From Shewanella salipaludis (lineage in GTDB: Bacteria > Pseudomonadota > Gammaproteobacteria > Enterobacterales > Shewanellaceae), in the NCBI RefSeq assembly GCF_012911865.1, contig NZ_JAAXYH010000005.1:1-64000 (forward strand): DNA of 64,000 bases, given 5' to 3'. The notes under the pieces are model-generated. The model worked only from the letters and a program-made list of their open reading frames with translations. It ran no database searches and had not been told where the DNA came from. Numbering within the stretch: the first letter of the stretch is position 1; the number at the start of each line of letters is the position of its first letter. Made by a program: the position numbers and the translations under genes. Below, piece after piece: positions 27,757 through 38,715 of the stretch.

Positions 27757-30216
27757 ATGATCAAAGACCCTCATTTTGAGCGTGAACAGGATAAATACGA
27801 CAAACCCATCCCAAGCCGTGAGTATATTCTCGACTACTTGCGCTCCCAGAAATCCCCTATCACCCGTGACAACATAGCCGTCGCCCTGCAGATCACCGAG
27901 GAAGATCAGCTCGAAGCCCTGCGTCGCCGTTTGCGTGCCATGGAGCGTGATGGTGAGTTGGTGTTTACCCGTGGCCAGAGCTATGGCCTGCCCGAACGCA
28001 TGGATCTGCTCAGCGGTACTGTGATAGGTCACAGGGATGGCTTCGGTTTCTTCAAGCCGGACGAGGGCGGGGATGATCTCTATATTTCCAACCGCGATAT
28101 GCAGATGTATTTTCACGGCGACAAGGTGCTGGCGCAGAAGGCCGGTGTCGATCGCCGTGGCCGCGGCGAGGCTCGCCTGGTACGTTTGATTGAACCTCGC
28201 AGTGCCGCTCTGGTTGGACGTTATCATGTGGACTCGGGCATGGCCTTCGTCGTCGCCGATGACAAGCGTATCACCCAGGAAATCCTCATCGCCGGTGAAG
28301 ATAAGAACGGTGCCCGTCACGGCGATGTGGTGGTGGTCGAACTGACCCGCCGGCCCGGCCGTTTCGTCAAGGCTGCGGGTAAGATCACCGAAGTGTTGGG
28401 ACAGCAGATGGCGCCGGGCATGGAAATCGAAATCGCCCTGCGCAACTATGATCTGCCTCATACCTGGTCACCCGTGATAGAGAAGAAGCTGCGCCGCATT
28501 CCCGATGAAGTGACGGAAGCGGATAAAGCCGGTCGCATCGACTTGCGTCAACTGCCGCTGGTGACCATAGACGGCGAAGATGCGCGGGACTTCGACGATG
28601 CCGTATATGCCGAGAAGAAGACCGGCGGTGGCTGGCGCCTATGGGTGGCGATCGCCGATGTCAGTCATTATGTGCGCACCGACTCGGCGCTGGATACCGA
28701 AGCCCGTGCTCGCGGCAACTCTGTGTATTTTCCATCCCAGGTGATCCCCATGCTGCCGGAGAAGCTCTCCAACGGCCTGTGTTCACTGAACCCCCATGTG
28801 GATCGTCTCTGCATGGTGGCCGAGATGACTGTCTCGGCTAAAGGTAAGCTCTCTGGCTATAAGTTCTATCCGGCGTTGATGAACTCCCATGCCCGTTTCA
28901 CCTATACCCAGGTTGCGGCCATGCTGGAAGGCGGCCCGATAGCGCCTGAGCATGAGAGCTTATTCCCGCACCTGCAATGTTTGCAATCTCTGTATCTGGC
29001 ATTGGATGAGCAGCGGGCACAGCGGGGGGCGATCGCCTTCGAAACGGTTGAGACCCAGTTCATTTTCAATGAGCAGCGCAAGATAGACAGGATAGTGCCA
29101 CGGGCGCGCAATCAGGCCCATAAGATCATCGAAGAATGCATGATCTTGGCCAACGTCTCGGCCGCTAAATTCGTCAAGAAGCACAAGGGCGAAGTCTTGT
29201 TCCGGGTACATGATGCGCCATCGGAACAGAAGCTGGCGAATTTCAAAGAATTCCTGGCCGAACGTGGCCTGAGCATGGACGGTGGCCTGGAGCCGACCCC
29301 GGCGGATTACCAGAACCTGATGCTGAAAATTGCCGACAGGCCAGATGCGGAACTCATCCAGGTCATGTTGCTGCGCTCCATGCGCCAAGCGGTATACACG
29401 CCCGATAACGAGGGCCATTTCGGTCTGGCGTTGGAGGAGTATGCGCATTTTACCTCGCCCATTCGCCGCTACCCGGATCTGGTGTTGCATAGGGTGATAC
29501 GTTATCTACTCACCAAGAAGCAGCAATCGAGTGTCGGCGAGTCGGCGGCTAAGGTGATGCGTTACCTGCTGAAGAGAGAGCAAGACACGAGTTCCGCCAA
29601 GTGGACTCAGGATGGCGGCTATCATTATCAGCTCGATGAGTTGGATGCACTCGGTGAAGAGTGTTCCAACACGGAGCGGCGTGCCGATGAGGCGACCCGC
29701 GATGTCAGCGACTGGCTCAAGTGTGAGTTCATGCAAGATCATGTCGGCGACAGCTTCGAGGCCGTGATCGCCTCGGTCACCAGCTTTGGCCTGTTTGTGC
29801 GCCTCAACGACCTGTTCATCGACGGCCTGGTGCATATCTCCAGCCTGGGCAGTGACTATTTCCAATTCGATCCCATGCGCCAACGCCTGATAGGTGAGAA
29901 CAGCAGGAAGGTGTATCAGCTGGGTGATCCCGTGATGGTGAAGGTGGCCGCGGTGAACCTGGACGACAGGCAGATAGATCTCATCATGCTGGGTGATGAA
30001 GCCAAGGGGCGGCGTAAAGCCGGCGGCAAAAAGCCCTTGACCGCCAGGGAGCGTGTCAATCGTGAAGGTGCCAAACTCGCAGGCGGCAGGGCCAAGGCCG
30101 GGGAGCGCAAGCCCAAGGGGCATGCCGGCGATAAGCCAAAGACCAAGGCGACCACTGAAGACACGGCCCAGAACCAGAAGCCAAAGACCGCCAAGCGGCG
30201 CACGAGAAAGAAGTAA
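27757..30216 (+). CDS. rnr: Ribonuclease R
   Basis: An 819-residue 3'-5' exoribonuclease that degrades structured RNA. Order: N-terminal winged HTH (about 20-85), cold-shock domains (about 85-240), RNB catalytic domain (about 260-590) with the metal ligands Asp272, Asp278, Asp280 and Asp281 in [11 protein letters not shown]1 domain (about 660-745), and a lysine/arginine-rich tail of some 75 residues. Followed without a gap by rlmB, so the two are cotranscribed. Confidence 0.97.
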   Translation: MIKDPHFEREQDKYDKPIPSREYILDYLRSQKSPITRDNIAVALQITEEDQLEALRRRLRAMERDGELVFTRGQSYGLPERMDLLSGTVIGHRDGFGFFKPDEGGDDLYISNRDMQMYFHGDKVLAQKAGVDRRGRGEARLVRLIEPRSAALVGRYHVDSGMAFVVADDKRITQEILIAGEDKNGARHGDVVVVELTRRPGRFVKAAGKITEVLGQQMAPGMEIEIALRNYDLPHTWSPVIEKKLRRIPDEVTEADKAGRIDLRQLPLVTIDGEDARDFDDAVYAEKKTGGGWRLWVAIADVSHYVRTDSALDTEARARGNSVYFPSQVIPMLPEKLSNGLCSLNPHVDRLCMVAEMTVSAKGKLSGYKFYPALMNSHARFTYTQVAAMLEGGPIAPEHESLFPHLQCLQSLYLALDEQRAQRGAIAFETVETQFIFNEQRKIDRIVPRARNQAHKIIEECMILANVSAAKFVKKHKGEVLFRVHDAPSEQKLANFKEFLAERGLSMDGGLEPTPADYQNLMLKIADRPDAELIQVMLLRSMRQAVYTPDNEGHFGLALEEYAHFTSPIRRYPDLVLHRVIRYLLTKKQQSSVGESAAKVMRYLLKREQDTSSAKWTQDGGYHYQLDELDALGEECSNTERRADEATRDVSDWLKCEFMQDHVGDSFEAVIASVTSFGLFVRLNDLFIDGLVHISSLGSDYFQFDPMRQRLIGENSRKVYQLGDPVMVKVAAVNLDDRQIDLIMLGDEAKGRRKAGGKKPLTARERVNREGAKLAGGRAKAGERKPKGHAGDKPKTKATTEDTAQNQKPKTAKRRTRKK

Positions 30217-30957
30217 ATGAAAAAACAAGATATGATTTTTGGGATCCATGCCTTCGAAGCCCTGTTGAGCACCAGCCCGGAGCGGATCATCGAGCTTTGG
30301 TTGCTGCAGGGGCGCGACGATGAGCGTTTGCAGCCCCTGGTCGCCAGGGCCGAGGCCTTCGGCGTGACTGTGCAACTGGCGTCCCGCAAAGTGCTGGACG
30401 ATAAGGCCCAGAGCAGCCAACACCAGGGGATAGTCGCACGGGTTAAGGCCGCTAAGGTCTTGAACGAGGCGGATCTGGATGAATTGCTGGCCATCACCGA
30501 GGTGCCTTTCCTGCTGATCTTGGATGGGGTCACAGATCCCCATAACCTGGGGGCCTGTCTGCGCAATGCCGACGCCGCCGGCGTGCAGGGTATCATAGTA
30601 CCCAAAGACAACTCGGTCGGGTTGACCTCCACCGTCAGCAAGGTGGCCTGCGGCGCCGCCGAGACTGTGCCTTTATTTCAGGTAACCAATCTTGCTCGTA
30701 CCATGCGCCATCTGCAGGACAAGGGCATATGGATCATAGGTACCGCGGGCGAAGCAGATTGCGAATTGTATCAGGCCGAGCTCAAGGGACCGCTGGCCAT
30801 CGCCATGGGCGCCGAAGACAAGGGCCTGCGCCGCCTGACCCGTGAGGGCTGTGATACCTTGGTCTCCATCCCCATGGCGGGCAGTGTTTCCAGCCTCAAC
30901 GTGTCGGTAGCCACCGGCGTGTGCTTGTTCGAGGCTGTGCGCCAGCGCCTGGGGTAA
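30217..30957 (+). CDS. rlmB: 23S rRNA 2'-O-methyltransferase RlmB
   Basis: A 246-residue SPOUT methyltransferase that modifies G2251 in the P loop of 23S rRNA. An N-terminal substrate-binding domain ([11 protein letters not shown]) precedes the SpoU domain with [15 protein letters not shown]-x-K-G-L-R and the knot motif S-I-P-M-x-G-x-V-x-S-L-N-V-S-V-A. Its ATG directly follows the rnr stop codon. Confidence 0.96.
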   Translation: MKKQDMIFGIHAFEALLSTSPERIIELWLLQGRDDERLQPLVARAEAFGVTVQLASRKVLDDKAQSSQHQGIVARVKAAKVLNEADLDELLAITEVPFLLILDGVTDPHNLGACLRNADAAGVQGIIVPKDNSVGLTSTVSKVACGAAETVPLFQVTNLARTMRHLQDKGIWIIGTAGEADCELYQAELKGPLAIAMGAEDKGLRRLTREGCDTLVSIPMAGSVSSLNVSVATGVCLFEAVRQRLG

Positions 30958-31007
30958 CGGGCGTTGCACCGAATAGGGCAGGCGACGAAAGTGGGCCGCC
31001 ATCAATG

Positions 31008-31043
31008 AAAAAACGGGACCGGCATTAGCCGGTCCCGTTTTTT
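31008..31043. terminator. Bidirectional terminator rlmB / DUF481 gene
   Basis: A perfect 16-bp stem AAAAAACGGGACCGGC with its complement and loop ATTA, with A and T tracts on both flanks between convergent genes. Confidence 0.93.
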
Positions 31044-31060
31044 ATGGGTCGCAGTGGCTC

Positions 31061-31804
31061 TTATTGAAAGGTATAGAGCAGATTGAAGGTGGTGATGGTA
31101 TCTGTCTGTTGGCTGTCTTCAGGTACCACGTCGGTGTATTTGACGTTGACGCCAATCTTGAATGCCCAGTCTTGAAACAGCAGATTTTTATAGTTCATTT
31201 CCAGGGTCAGGGTGCTGTTATCCTCACCCGCTTCGGCGGTGAGATCGGCATTGAGGCTGGTGTATTCCTGCAGCTTCTGGGAAAACTTGGCCGCGGTACG
31301 CAAGATGAGGTCCTTATTGGCGGCCGGATCGGGATCCGTGTCTGTGGCGGCAGGCAGGTTGTAGCGGTAACCCGGGCCGACTTCGAGGCTGAACTTGGTC
31401 TTGTCGCTGCTGATAACATCGAAACCATAACCGCTGGACAAGGTGTAGATGCGGGTGTAACTGCCGAATTGGTCCCAAGTCAGTTCGCCGCGGCCGAAGA
31501 TGTAGCCGCCATCGAGTTTCAGGCTGGACTGCAACTGTACATTATACTTCTCTGAAGTGGTTTTTTCCGAGTCGGAGGCGAAGTAGGCCTTGAAGGTGCC
31601 TTCCTGTTTGGCGACTTGGGTGTCATACACCAGCATGGTCCTGCCATTGAAGCTGCTGGACTCGGTATTGCCCGTGTTGAGTTGAAATCCTGCCTCTATT
31701 TCAGCGGTGAAATCACTCGGTGGTTCCTGATAATCCGGGGGAACCAGGGCGAAGGCCGGAAGTGCGAGGCAAAGAAGACTGGTGATACATATGGCTCGTA
31801 ACAT
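31061..31804 (-). CDS. DUF481 outer-membrane beta-barrel protein (YdiY-like)
   Basis: A 247-residue protein with a signal peptide ending near residue 19 (L-P-A-F-A). The rest is alternating beta strands ending in an aromatic F-N-L-L-Y-T-F-Q, the usual outer-membrane barrel C-terminus. The G-F-Q-L-N-T-G-N-T-E-S-S-S-F-N-G segment is typical of DUF481, called a salt-induced outer-membrane protein in some genomes. Role unproven. Convergent with rlmB. Confidence 0.85.
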   Translation of the reverse strand: MLRAICITSLLCLALPAFALVPPDYQEPPSDFTAEIEAGFQLNTGNTESSSFNGRTMLVYDTQVAKQEGTFKAYFASDSEKTTSEKYNVQLQSSLKLDGGYIFGRGELTWDQFGSYTRIYTLSSGYGFDVISSDKTKFSLEVGPGYRYNLPAATDTDPDPAANKDLILRTAAKFSQKLQEYTSLNADLTAEAGEDNSTLTLEMNYKNLLFQDWAFKIGVNVKYTDVVPEDSQQTDTITTFNLLYTFQ

Positions 31805-31959
31805 GCTTTTTATTCTTAGTCGGAGTTTATTTTAAGATCCCGGATCCAGATGAGGCGCCATGATACCCGGATTGCTTTTGACAGCAAAGTTATTGCTTGA
31901 ATTTCATGCCGGGTTTATGTACTATCACGCGCCTAATTCAGTCACTTTATTTCGTTCCT

Positions 31960-31996
31960 TGCCTCCATTTGGTCTGACTGAGCCAATACCGAGGCT
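31960..31996 (+). promoter_or_regulatory. S6:S18-type ribosomal leader motif
   Basis: The rpsF leader can fold as an outer stem GCCTC (31961-31965) with GAGGC (31991-31995) and an inner stem TTGG/CCAA. The 3' bulge between them ends in CCG (31989-31991). The bacterial S6:S18 autoregulatory RNA has a bulge with a conserved CCG bound by the S6:S18 complex, so this is probably the repression site for rpsF-priB-rpsR-rplI. Confidence 0.62.
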
Positions 31997-32018
31997 ACTT
32001 AACCGTAAGGAGCAATAA

Positions 32019-32420
32019 ATGCGTCATTACGAAATCGTATTTATGGTTCACCCAGATCAAAGTGAACAAGTACCAGGTATGATTGAGCGTTACACAGGTG
32101 TTATCACCGCAGCTAACGGCACAATCCACCGCCTGGAAGATTGGGGCCGTCGTCAACTGGCTTACCCAATCCAAGACCTGCATAAAGCTCACTACGTTCT
32201 GTTGAACGTTGAAGCAGCGGCAGAGACAATTGACGAGCTAGAAACAGCTTTCCGTTTCAATGACGCTGTTCTGCGTAGCATGGTTATGCGTACTAAAGCT
32301 GCCATCACCGAAGCATCACCAATGGCTAAAGCAAAAGATGAGCGCGATTCACGTCGTGGCCCAGCTGGCGAAAGATCATTTGATGACGCTAGAGAAAACG
32401 CTGAAGAAAACGCTGAGTAA
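32019..32420 (+). CDS. rpsF: 30S ribosomal protein S6
   Basis: A 133-residue protein that pairs with S18 on the platform. [17 protein letters not shown] start, central A-H-Y-V-L-L-N-V, acidic glutamate-rich tail (E-N-A-E-E-N-A-E), which RimK extends in E. coli. TAAGGAG lies before the ATG. First gene of the operon. Confidence 0.99.
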   Translation: MRHYEIVFMVHPDQSEQVPGMIERYTGVITAANGTIHRLEDWGRRQLAYPIQDLHKAHYVLLNVEAAAETIDELETAFRFNDAVLRSMVMRTKAAITEASPMAKAKDERDSRRGPAGERSFDDARENAEENAE

Positions 32421-32428
32421 GTTTATCT

Positions 32429-32734
32429 GTGACCACCAATCATTTGGTGTTATCAGGAACCATAACCCGTTCCCGATGCTTTAACAGCCCGGCAGGCATT
32501 GCACACAGTGTGATCATGCTGGAACACAAATCGCAGCGCTATGAAGCAGAGATGCTCAGAAATGTGTACTGCCAGATACAAGTGGTCTTGAGTGGCCCGC
32601 GCTTTGAAAGCGTCGCAGATGAATTAAAAGCAGGTGTGGAGATACGGGTCGAAGGCTTCATGACACTACAACAGGGTCGTAATGGTCAAAATCGTCTGGT
32701 ACTGCATGCCGAAAATGTCGAATTGAAATCTTAG
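32429..32734 (+). CDS. priB: Primosomal replication protein PriB
   Basis: A 101-residue OB-fold single-strand DNA-binding dimer of the PriA restart primosome. Visible are L-V-L-S-G-T-I-T-R, the S-P-A-G-I-A-H strand and V-L-S-G-P-R. The start is GTG nine bases after rpsF with a weak ribosome-binding site, suggesting coupling. The rpsF-priB-rpsR order is usual in gammaproteobacteria. Confidence 0.96.
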   Translation: MTTNHLVLSGTITRSRCFNSPAGIAHSVIMLEHKSQRYEAEMLRNVYCQIQVVLSGPRFESVADELKAGVEIRVEGFMTLQQGRNGQNRLVLHAENVELKS

Positions 32735-32974
<240 letters not shown>

Positions 32975-33015
32975 TTGCCAGTATTAATTCCTAATCGAAT
33001 ATAGAGGATTTGATA

Positions 33016-33468
33016 ATGAACGTTATTCTGCTTGATAAGATCGCTAACCTGGGTAATCTGGGTGACCAAGTTTCAGTTAAGGCCGGTTACGCTCGTAACT
33101 ACCTGCTGCCACAAGGTAAAGCTGTTGTTGCTAACGAAGGAAACGTTAAAGTTTTCGAAGCGCGTCGCGCCGAGTTAGAAGCTAAACTGGCTGCCGAATT
33201 GGCTGCTGCTAACCAACGTGCCGAAGCACTGTCTGCTCTGGAAGCTGTTGTTATCGCTTCTAAAGCCGGTGATGAAGGTAAACTGTTCGGTTCAGTTGGC
33301 AACCGTGACATCGCCGATGCAGTGACTGCTGCCGGCGTTGAACTGGCTAAATCAGAAGTTCGTTTACCATTAGGCGCTCTGCGTACTACTGGCGACTTCG
33401 AAGTTGAAGTTCAGTTGCACACAGAAGTTAAAGCTGTCGTTAAAGTGTCTGTAGTTGCAGAAGCTTAA
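33016..33468 (+). CDS. rplI: 50S ribosomal protein L9
   Basis: A 150-residue protein with the N-domain [16 protein letters not shown], long connecting helix and C-terminal rRNA-binding domain (G-K-L-F-G-S-V-G). ATG 33016 with AGAGGA seven bases upstream is preferred over the TTG at 33010. Confidence 0.98.
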   Translation: MNVILLDKIANLGNLGDQVSVKAGYARNYLLPQGKAVVANEGNVKVFEARRAELEAKLAAELAAANQRAEALSALEAVVIASKAGDEGKLFGSVGNRDIADAVTAAGVELAKSEVRLPLGALRTTGDFEVEVQLHTEVKAVVKVSVVAEA

Positions 33469-33484
33469 TCGAACTTAGCTTGAT

Positions 33485-33516
33485 AAAAAAACACCGCCCC
33501 AGGGCGGTGTTTTTTT
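33485..33516 (+). terminator. Terminator of the rpsF operon
   Basis: The stem ACACCGCCC with its complement, extended by A and T tracts of six bases. Confidence 0.92.
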
Positions 33517-33649
33517 ATGCCTGTCGGCCAAGATTCGGTGCTGTTAAGGATTGGATGCGTTTCGTTAGCTAACTATAGTGTGTCTTTGGGAGCGGTTGCG
33601 CGTTGAAACGACACAACAGGAGCCGGTGCCCGCCAGCTCCTGCTTCGGG

Positions 33650-35848
33650 CTAGTTTCTCACCAAATCCAACTCTGTTAGCAAATTATCTGCGTGATCTAC
33701 TTCCTCCATCATCCAGAGTATGTAGCGGATATCCACATGCACGGCGCGGGTGATGCCGGGGTTAAAGAACCAGTCCTTGGTGATGGCCTCATAGGTGGAG
33801 TCGAAGTTCAAACCAACCAGCTCCCCCTTACCGTTGAGCACGGGTGAACCCGAGTTGCCGCCTGTGGTATCGGCGCTGGAGAGGAAGTTAACCGGCACAG
33901 AATCGAAGGCGGGGTGTGCCTGAGCGCAGGACAGCAGACGGCAGAGCCAGCCGCGTGAGTCCCGATAGACCTCTGCTACCTTGTGGCTGCCATAACGCTT
34001 GGCTTTGATGGCCTCGAGCAGTTTAGCAGGTGCATCATAAGGCGCAACTCCTGTGTGTTTCGCCACTATGCCTTCGAGGCGGGTGAACGGCTGCTTGTAG
34101 AGGGCATCGCGGGACTGGTAACCATCGACCACACCATAGGTGATCCTCAGGGTGCCGTTGGCATCCGGGTACACGGGCCAGCCCTTGGCCTTGTAGTAGC
34201 CAATCACCGACTTCATATATTCTGGACGGGCGATGGACAGTTGACCTTCGAGTGTTTTCTCGGCCAGCTCCTGCGCCATGTTGGTGTCGTACAAGGCAAC
34301 GGCCAAGCGGATGAAGGGATCGCTGCTGCTCTCGAAGGCGCTGACCTCGGCATTCATCCATTCAAGACGCTGAGCCCTGTCCGTGAGTGAGGTCAGGGCA
34401 TAGAGACCGTCGAGCCTGTCGCTCAGGCTGGCAGCCTTATTCTGATTGCCAAGCAGTTCATCGAGCGCGGCGACCCTCTTGTCCTGGGCCAGGTAGGCCT
34501 CCAAGTCCTGCTGCCACAGGACCTTGTCGACACTGGCATCGAAGCTGGTGTCTATGCGTTTGAGGCGCGCGGTAAACATCTTCATGTCTCGCTGCTGGTA
34601 GCCTGGCTCACGCTCGGCATCGGCTTTTTGGCGTTCTTTCGCCAAGCGGTACAGGCTGTTGGCCGTGGTCAACAGGGTGCTGGATTGGGCATTATCGAAG
34701 AAGTAGTGCGCTCGTTGCTGTCGATGTGCCTGTTCGAGCAAGGCTTCCAGTCGAGGGAGCGAGTCCTGACTGGCTTCGCCTGCCAGCGTCAGCCATTGCT
34801 GGTAGTCATTTTCGCGCTGCTGCTTGATAGCCGCTATGTCCGTGGCCCTGAAGCCATCGAGCAGACCATTGAGTTTCTTCATCCGGTTCGCCATCGACGC
34901 CAGGGTGCCGGCATATTTGATGGCAACATCGGCATCGGCCGCACCCATGGTCGTTATTGTGTCTATTTGTTGGCGATAACGTTTGGCTTGGAGCGGGTAG
35001 AGCCAGTCGCTGGCAAACTTGAGTTCGCTGGTGAGGCTATAACGACTGGTCGAGCCGGGGTAACCTGCGACCAGGATACCGTCACCTGCCTTGACTCCGT
35101 CGGCGTTGATTTTCAGATAGCTCTCTGGCTGGTAGGGAACGTTATCTGCGGCATAGCCGGCGGGTTGACCGTCTTTGCCGACATAGGCCCGCAGAAAGCT
35201 GAAATCACCCGAGTGCCTTGGGTATTCGTAGTTGTCTATGTCGCCACCGTAGGCCCCGATACTGGCCGGTGGTGCATACACCAGGCGCACATCGCGGATG
35301 ATGAGCTGTTTGATCAGGTAATATTCCAAGCCATTATGGTAGCTGCGCACCGAACAGCGATAATTTTCGTCGGCTTCACAGGCCTTGACCAGTGCCTTGC
35401 TGTTGGCCTGTATGGCCTGGTAACGCGCCAGTGGTTGCTGGCTCAAGTCTGAGATCACCTTGTCCGTGACATTTGTCACCGCCTGGGTGATATAGAGGCG
35501 CTCATTGGGGCCTGCCGAAGGCTCCTGCGCTAAGCTGTTGGCCAGAAAGCCTTGTTCCAGGTAATTGTGCTCTTTCTTGCTGTTGTATTGAATGGCGCGA
35601 TAGGCGCAATGATGGTTAGTGACAACTAGCCCTTGGGGGGATACAAAACTGGCGGTACAATAGCCCAGCCCGACGACCGCATTCATGGGATAACGGCCGA
35701 GATCGGCCAGTTGTTCGGCGGCTATGCCTATGCCGCGTTCCGTGAGTTGCTCGGCGATCGCGGGCATTTGATAGGGTTGCCACTGACCTTCATCGGCATA
35801 GCAGATGCCGGATGTCAGGAGCAGGGCTGCAACCAAGGGATTACGCAT
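33650..35848 (-). CDS. S46-family dipeptidyl-peptidase (DPP7/DPP11-like)
   Basis: A 732-residue secreted or periplasmic serine exopeptidase that removes dipeptides from peptide N-termini. The signal peptide ends near residue 18. The chymotrypsin-type triad is in T-N-H-H-C-A (His79/His80), G-D-I-D-N-Y-E-Y-P-R-H (Asp near 215) and T-G-G-N-S-G-S-P-V-L (Ser near 645). The helical regulatory domain fills the middle (about 280-570). Such enzymes support peptide use in shewanellae. P1 preference (hydrophobic versus acidic) cannot be read with confidence. Single-gene unit. Confidence 0.9.
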   Translation of the reverse strand: MRNPLVAALLLTSGICYADEGQWQPYQMPAIAEQLTERGIGIAAEQLADLGRYPMNAVVGLGYCTASFVSPQGLVVTNHHCAYRAIQYNSKKEHNYLEQGFLANSLAQEPSAGPNERLYITQAVTNVTDKVISDLSQQPLARYQAIQANSKALVKACEADENYRCSVRSYHNGLEYYLIKQLIIRDVRLVYAPPASIGAYGGDIDNYEYPRHSGDFSFLRAYVGKDGQPAGYAADNVPYQPESYLKINADGVKAGDGILVAGYPGSTSRYSLTSELKFASDWLYPLQAKRYRQQIDTITTMGAADADVAIKYAGTLASMANRMKKLNGLLDGFRATDIAAIKQQRENDYQQWLTLAGEASQDSLPRLEALLEQAHRQQRAHYFFDNAQSSTLLTTANSLYRLAKERQKADAEREPGYQQRDMKMFTARLKRIDTSFDASVDKVLWQQDLEAYLAQDKRVAALDELLGNQNKAASLSDRLDGLYALTSLTDRAQRLEWMNAEVSAFESSSDPFIRLAVALYDTNMAQELAEKTLEGQLSIARPEYMKSVIGYYKAKGWPVYPDANGTLRITYGVVDGYQSRDALYKQPFTRLEGIVAKHTGVAPYDAPAKLLEAIKAKRYGSHKVAEVYRDSRGWLCRLLSCAQAHPAFDSVPVNFLSSADTTGGNSGSPVLNGKGELVGLNFDSTYEAITKDWFFNPGITRAVHVDIRYILWMMEEVDHADNLLTELDLVRN

Positions 35849-35977
35849 ATTGATTCCTTATTTATTTTTAGATAGTCCGTTGAGATGGGGCCAAGAGTTA
35901 GCTATCTTGCTAGGTTCCGTCTTGTTTGACCCGTTTTATAGCATATTTTGTAAAGCCGTTGGAAACTGGGAGTATGA

Positions 35978-37384
35978 ATGTCACAGCAAGGTGCTTTTAA
36001 GCCGAAGAGCAAGCCAAGAGATGCACAGATAGATGCGCTTAAATTGCCACCTCACTCGATAGAAGCCGAACAGTCTGTGCTCGGCGGCTTGATGTTGGAT
36101 GCGGAGGCCTGGGACAAGGTCGCCGAGGCGGTGGTGAAAGAAGACTTCTACTCCCGTTCCCACAGGATGATCTTCTCGGCCATGCATAGGCTGATCGAAA
36201 CCAGTCAGCCGATCGATTTGATCACAGTTTCCGAGCAGCTGGAAATTGAAAGCCAGCTGGAAGAAGCCGGTGGCTTCGCTTATCTGGGGGAGATCGCCAA
36301 GAATACCCCGAGTGCCGGCAACATACTGTCCTACGCCGAAATCGTGCGCGAGCGTGCCGTGGTGCGGGAGATGATCCGCGTGGCACACGAGATAGCCGAC
36401 GCCGGCTACAATCCCGAGGGTCGCGACTCGAGCGCCTTGCTGGACTTGGCCGAGAGCAAGGTATTCAAGATTGCCGAGCAGCGTACCAATGCCAACGAAG
36501 GCCCGGAAGGCATCAAGACCATTCTGGAAAAAACCGTCGATAAGATCGAACAGCTGTATAACAACCCTCATAACGGTGTGACCGGAGTCTCCAGCGGCTT
36601 CGGTGATCTCGACAAGATGACCGCCGGCTTCCAGTCCGGTGACTTGATCATCGTCGCCGCCCGTCCGTCCATGGGTAAGACCACTTTCGCGATGAACCTG
36701 TGTGAGCAGGCGGCACTCAATGAAGACAAGCCTGTGCTGATCTTCAGTCTCGAGATGCCCTCGGAACAGATCATGATGCGTATGCTGGCCTCGCTCGGCC
36801 GCGTCGATCAGACCAAGATACGTACCGGCCAGCTGGACGATGACGACTGGGCACGGGTGTCCTCCACCATGGGGATCATGCTCGAACAGGGCAAGATGTA
36901 TATAGATGACGGCTCGGGTCTGACGCCGACCGAGGTGCGCAGCCGCGCCCGTCGTATTGCCCGCGAGTACGGCGGACTGTCGATGATCATGATAGATTAC
37001 CTGCAATTGATGCAGGTGCCGGCATTGTCGGATAACCGTACCCTGGAAATCGCCGAGATCTCCCGCTCCCTCAAGGCGTTGGCCAAGGAGCTGGAGATCC
37101 CTGTCATCGCCCTGTCACAGCTGAACCGCTCGCTCGAGCAGCGTGCCGATAAACGCCCGGTCAACTCGGATCTGCGTGAATCCGGCTCCATCGAGCAGGA
37201 TGCGGATCTCATCATGTTCATCTATCGTGACGAGGTCTATAACAACGATTCCCAAGACAAGGGCACGGCGGAAATCATCATAGGTAAGCAGCGTAATGGC
37301 CCCATAGGCAGGGTGCGCTTGACCTTTCAGGGGCAATTCTCGCGTTTCGACAATTACGCCGGCCCTCAGTTTGAAGAAGACTAA
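35978..37384 (+). CDS. dnaB: Replicative DNA helicase DnaB
   Basis: A 468-residue hexameric helicase. N-terminal domain (about 20-175, P-P-H-S-I-E-A-E-Q-S-V-L-G-G), linker, RecA-like ATPase with Walker A A-R-P-S-M-G-K-T-T near 228, Walker B M-I-M-I-D-Y-L-Q-L-M near 332, and S-Q-L-N-R-S-L-E-x-R. No intein. Fifty bases upstream of alr, as in E. coli. Confidence 0.98.
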   Translation: MSQQGAFKPKSKPRDAQIDALKLPPHSIEAEQSVLGGLMLDAEAWDKVAEAVVKEDFYSRSHRMIFSAMHRLIETSQPIDLITVSEQLEIESQLEEAGGFAYLGEIAKNTPSAGNILSYAEIVRERAVVREMIRVAHEIADAGYNPEGRDSSALLDLAESKVFKIAEQRTNANEGPEGIKTILEKTVDKIEQLYNNPHNGVTGVSSGFGDLDKMTAGFQSGDLIIVAARPSMGKTTFAMNLCEQAALNEDKPVLIFSLEMPSEQIMMRMLASLGRVDQTKIRTGQLDDDDWARVSSTMGIMLEQGKMYIDDGSGLTPTEVRSRARRIAREYGGLSMIMIDYLQLMQVPALSDNRTLEIAEISRSLKALAKELEIPVIALSQLNRSLEQRADKRPVNSDLRESGSIEQDADLIMFIYRDEVYNNDSQDKGTAEIIIGKQRNGPIGRVRLTFQGQFSRFDNYAGPQFEED

Positions 37385-37434
37385 GCTGGCCGAGCCGGCA
37401 GTATTTTTATTTTCCGTGACCACAAGGCAAATTT

Positions 37435-38514
37435 TTGAAACCTTTTCCCCGTGCAGAAATAAGCAGTAGCGCCTTGCAAACCAACCTGGCCAGACTGCGC
37501 CAGATAGCCCCCGCCAGTCGCGTGATGGCCGTGGTCAAGGCCAACGGCTACGGCCATGGGCTGTTGAATGTCGCCCAGTGCCTGAACAAAAACGCCGATG
37601 GCTTCGGCTTGGCACGTCTGGAAGAAGCCCTGGAGCTGAGGGAAGGCGGGGTGAGCGCCAAGCTGCTGCTGCTGGAAGGCGTATTTCGCGGCGCAGATCT
37701 TCCCCTATTGGTGGCCCACGACATAGAGACAGTGGTGCATCACGAGTCCCAGCTGCAGATGCTGGAGCAGGCGGTGCTGGCCAAGCCGGTTAGCGTTTGG
37801 CTGAAAATCGATTCCGGCATGCATAGGCTGGGGTTTGCCCCCGAGCAATTTGCCGAGGTGTATGCCAGGTTAATGGCCTGTCCTCAGGTGGCCAAACCCA
37901 TTCATCTGATGACCCATTTCGCCTGTTCGGATGAGCCGGACAACGACTTTACCGCCAGACAGGTGCAGCTATTCAACAGCCTCACCCAGGGACTGCCGGG
38001 TGAGCGTACCCTGGCGAACTCGGCCGGTGCCTTGTATTGGCCCGAGAGCCAGGGGGATTGGATCCGTACCGGTATCGCTCTCTATGGTGTTTCGCCCGTG
38101 ATCGGAGATTGCGGTGCCAATCATGGCCTGGTGCCCGCAATGCAACTGGTTTCCTCCTTGATTGCGGTGCGTGAACATGGCGCCGGGCAACCCGTAGGCT
38201 ACGGCTGTCATTGGACCGCCAAGCAGGACACCCGCTTGGGCGTGGTTGCCATAGGTTATGGCGATGGCTACCCGCGCAATGCCCCTCCCGGCACCCCTGT
38301 GTGGGTCAATGGTCGGCGGGTGCCTATCGTCGGGCGGGTATCCATGGATATGTTGACGGTAGATCTGGGCAAAGATGCGACAGATAAGGTCGGTGACGAC
38401 GCCGTCTTGTGGGGGCCTCAGTTACCTGTCGAGGAAGTGGCCGAGTACATAGGCACCATAGCCTACGAACTTGTGACCAAACTGACCCCCAGAGTGGCCG
38501 TGTGCCTGACCTGA
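37435..38514 (+). CDS. alr: Alanine racemase
   Basis: A 359-residue PLP enzyme making D-alanine for peptidoglycan. The PLP lysine is Lys35 in [10 protein letters not shown], and the opposing tyrosine is in [11 protein letters not shown] near residue 277. The start is TTG (M-K-P-F-P-R-A-E-I), with AAGG eight bases upstream. Confidence 0.96.
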   Translation: MKPFPRAEISSSALQTNLARLRQIAPASRVMAVVKANGYGHGLLNVAQCLNKNADGFGLARLEEALELREGGVSAKLLLLEGVFRGADLPLLVAHDIETVVHHESQLQMLEQAVLAKPVSVWLKIDSGMHRLGFAPEQFAEVYARLMACPQVAKPIHLMTHFACSDEPDNDFTARQVQLFNSLTQGLPGERTLANSAGALYWPESQGDWIRTGIALYGVSPVIGDCGANHGLVPAMQLVSSLIAVREHGAGQPVGYGCHWTAKQDTRLGVVAIGYGDGYPRNAPPGTPVWVNGRRVPIVGRVSMDMLTVDLGKDATDKVGDDAVLWGPQLPVEEVAEYIGTIAYELVTKLTPRVAVCLT

Positions 38515-38715
38515 ATCGCCAGCTCAAGTTGAGTCAGCTTAGCCGCCAGCCTTATTCGGGATTGTCACATCATCGAGCCTATTCGGCTGATGGCCCCGGA
38601 AGCTCCCTCGCTACTTTGCTGTCGTTTTGCGGGTTTGCAGTGTAAAATACGCCCCCGCTGTGGCCGCGCAACCGCCACAGGCTTAAGCTTTGACTCACAT
38701 AACACTGGTAACCCT

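Noticed and set aside
29506..30543. 345-codon minus-strand frame
   Set aside because: Antisense to rnr and rlmB, with repetitive low-information composition and no family likeness.
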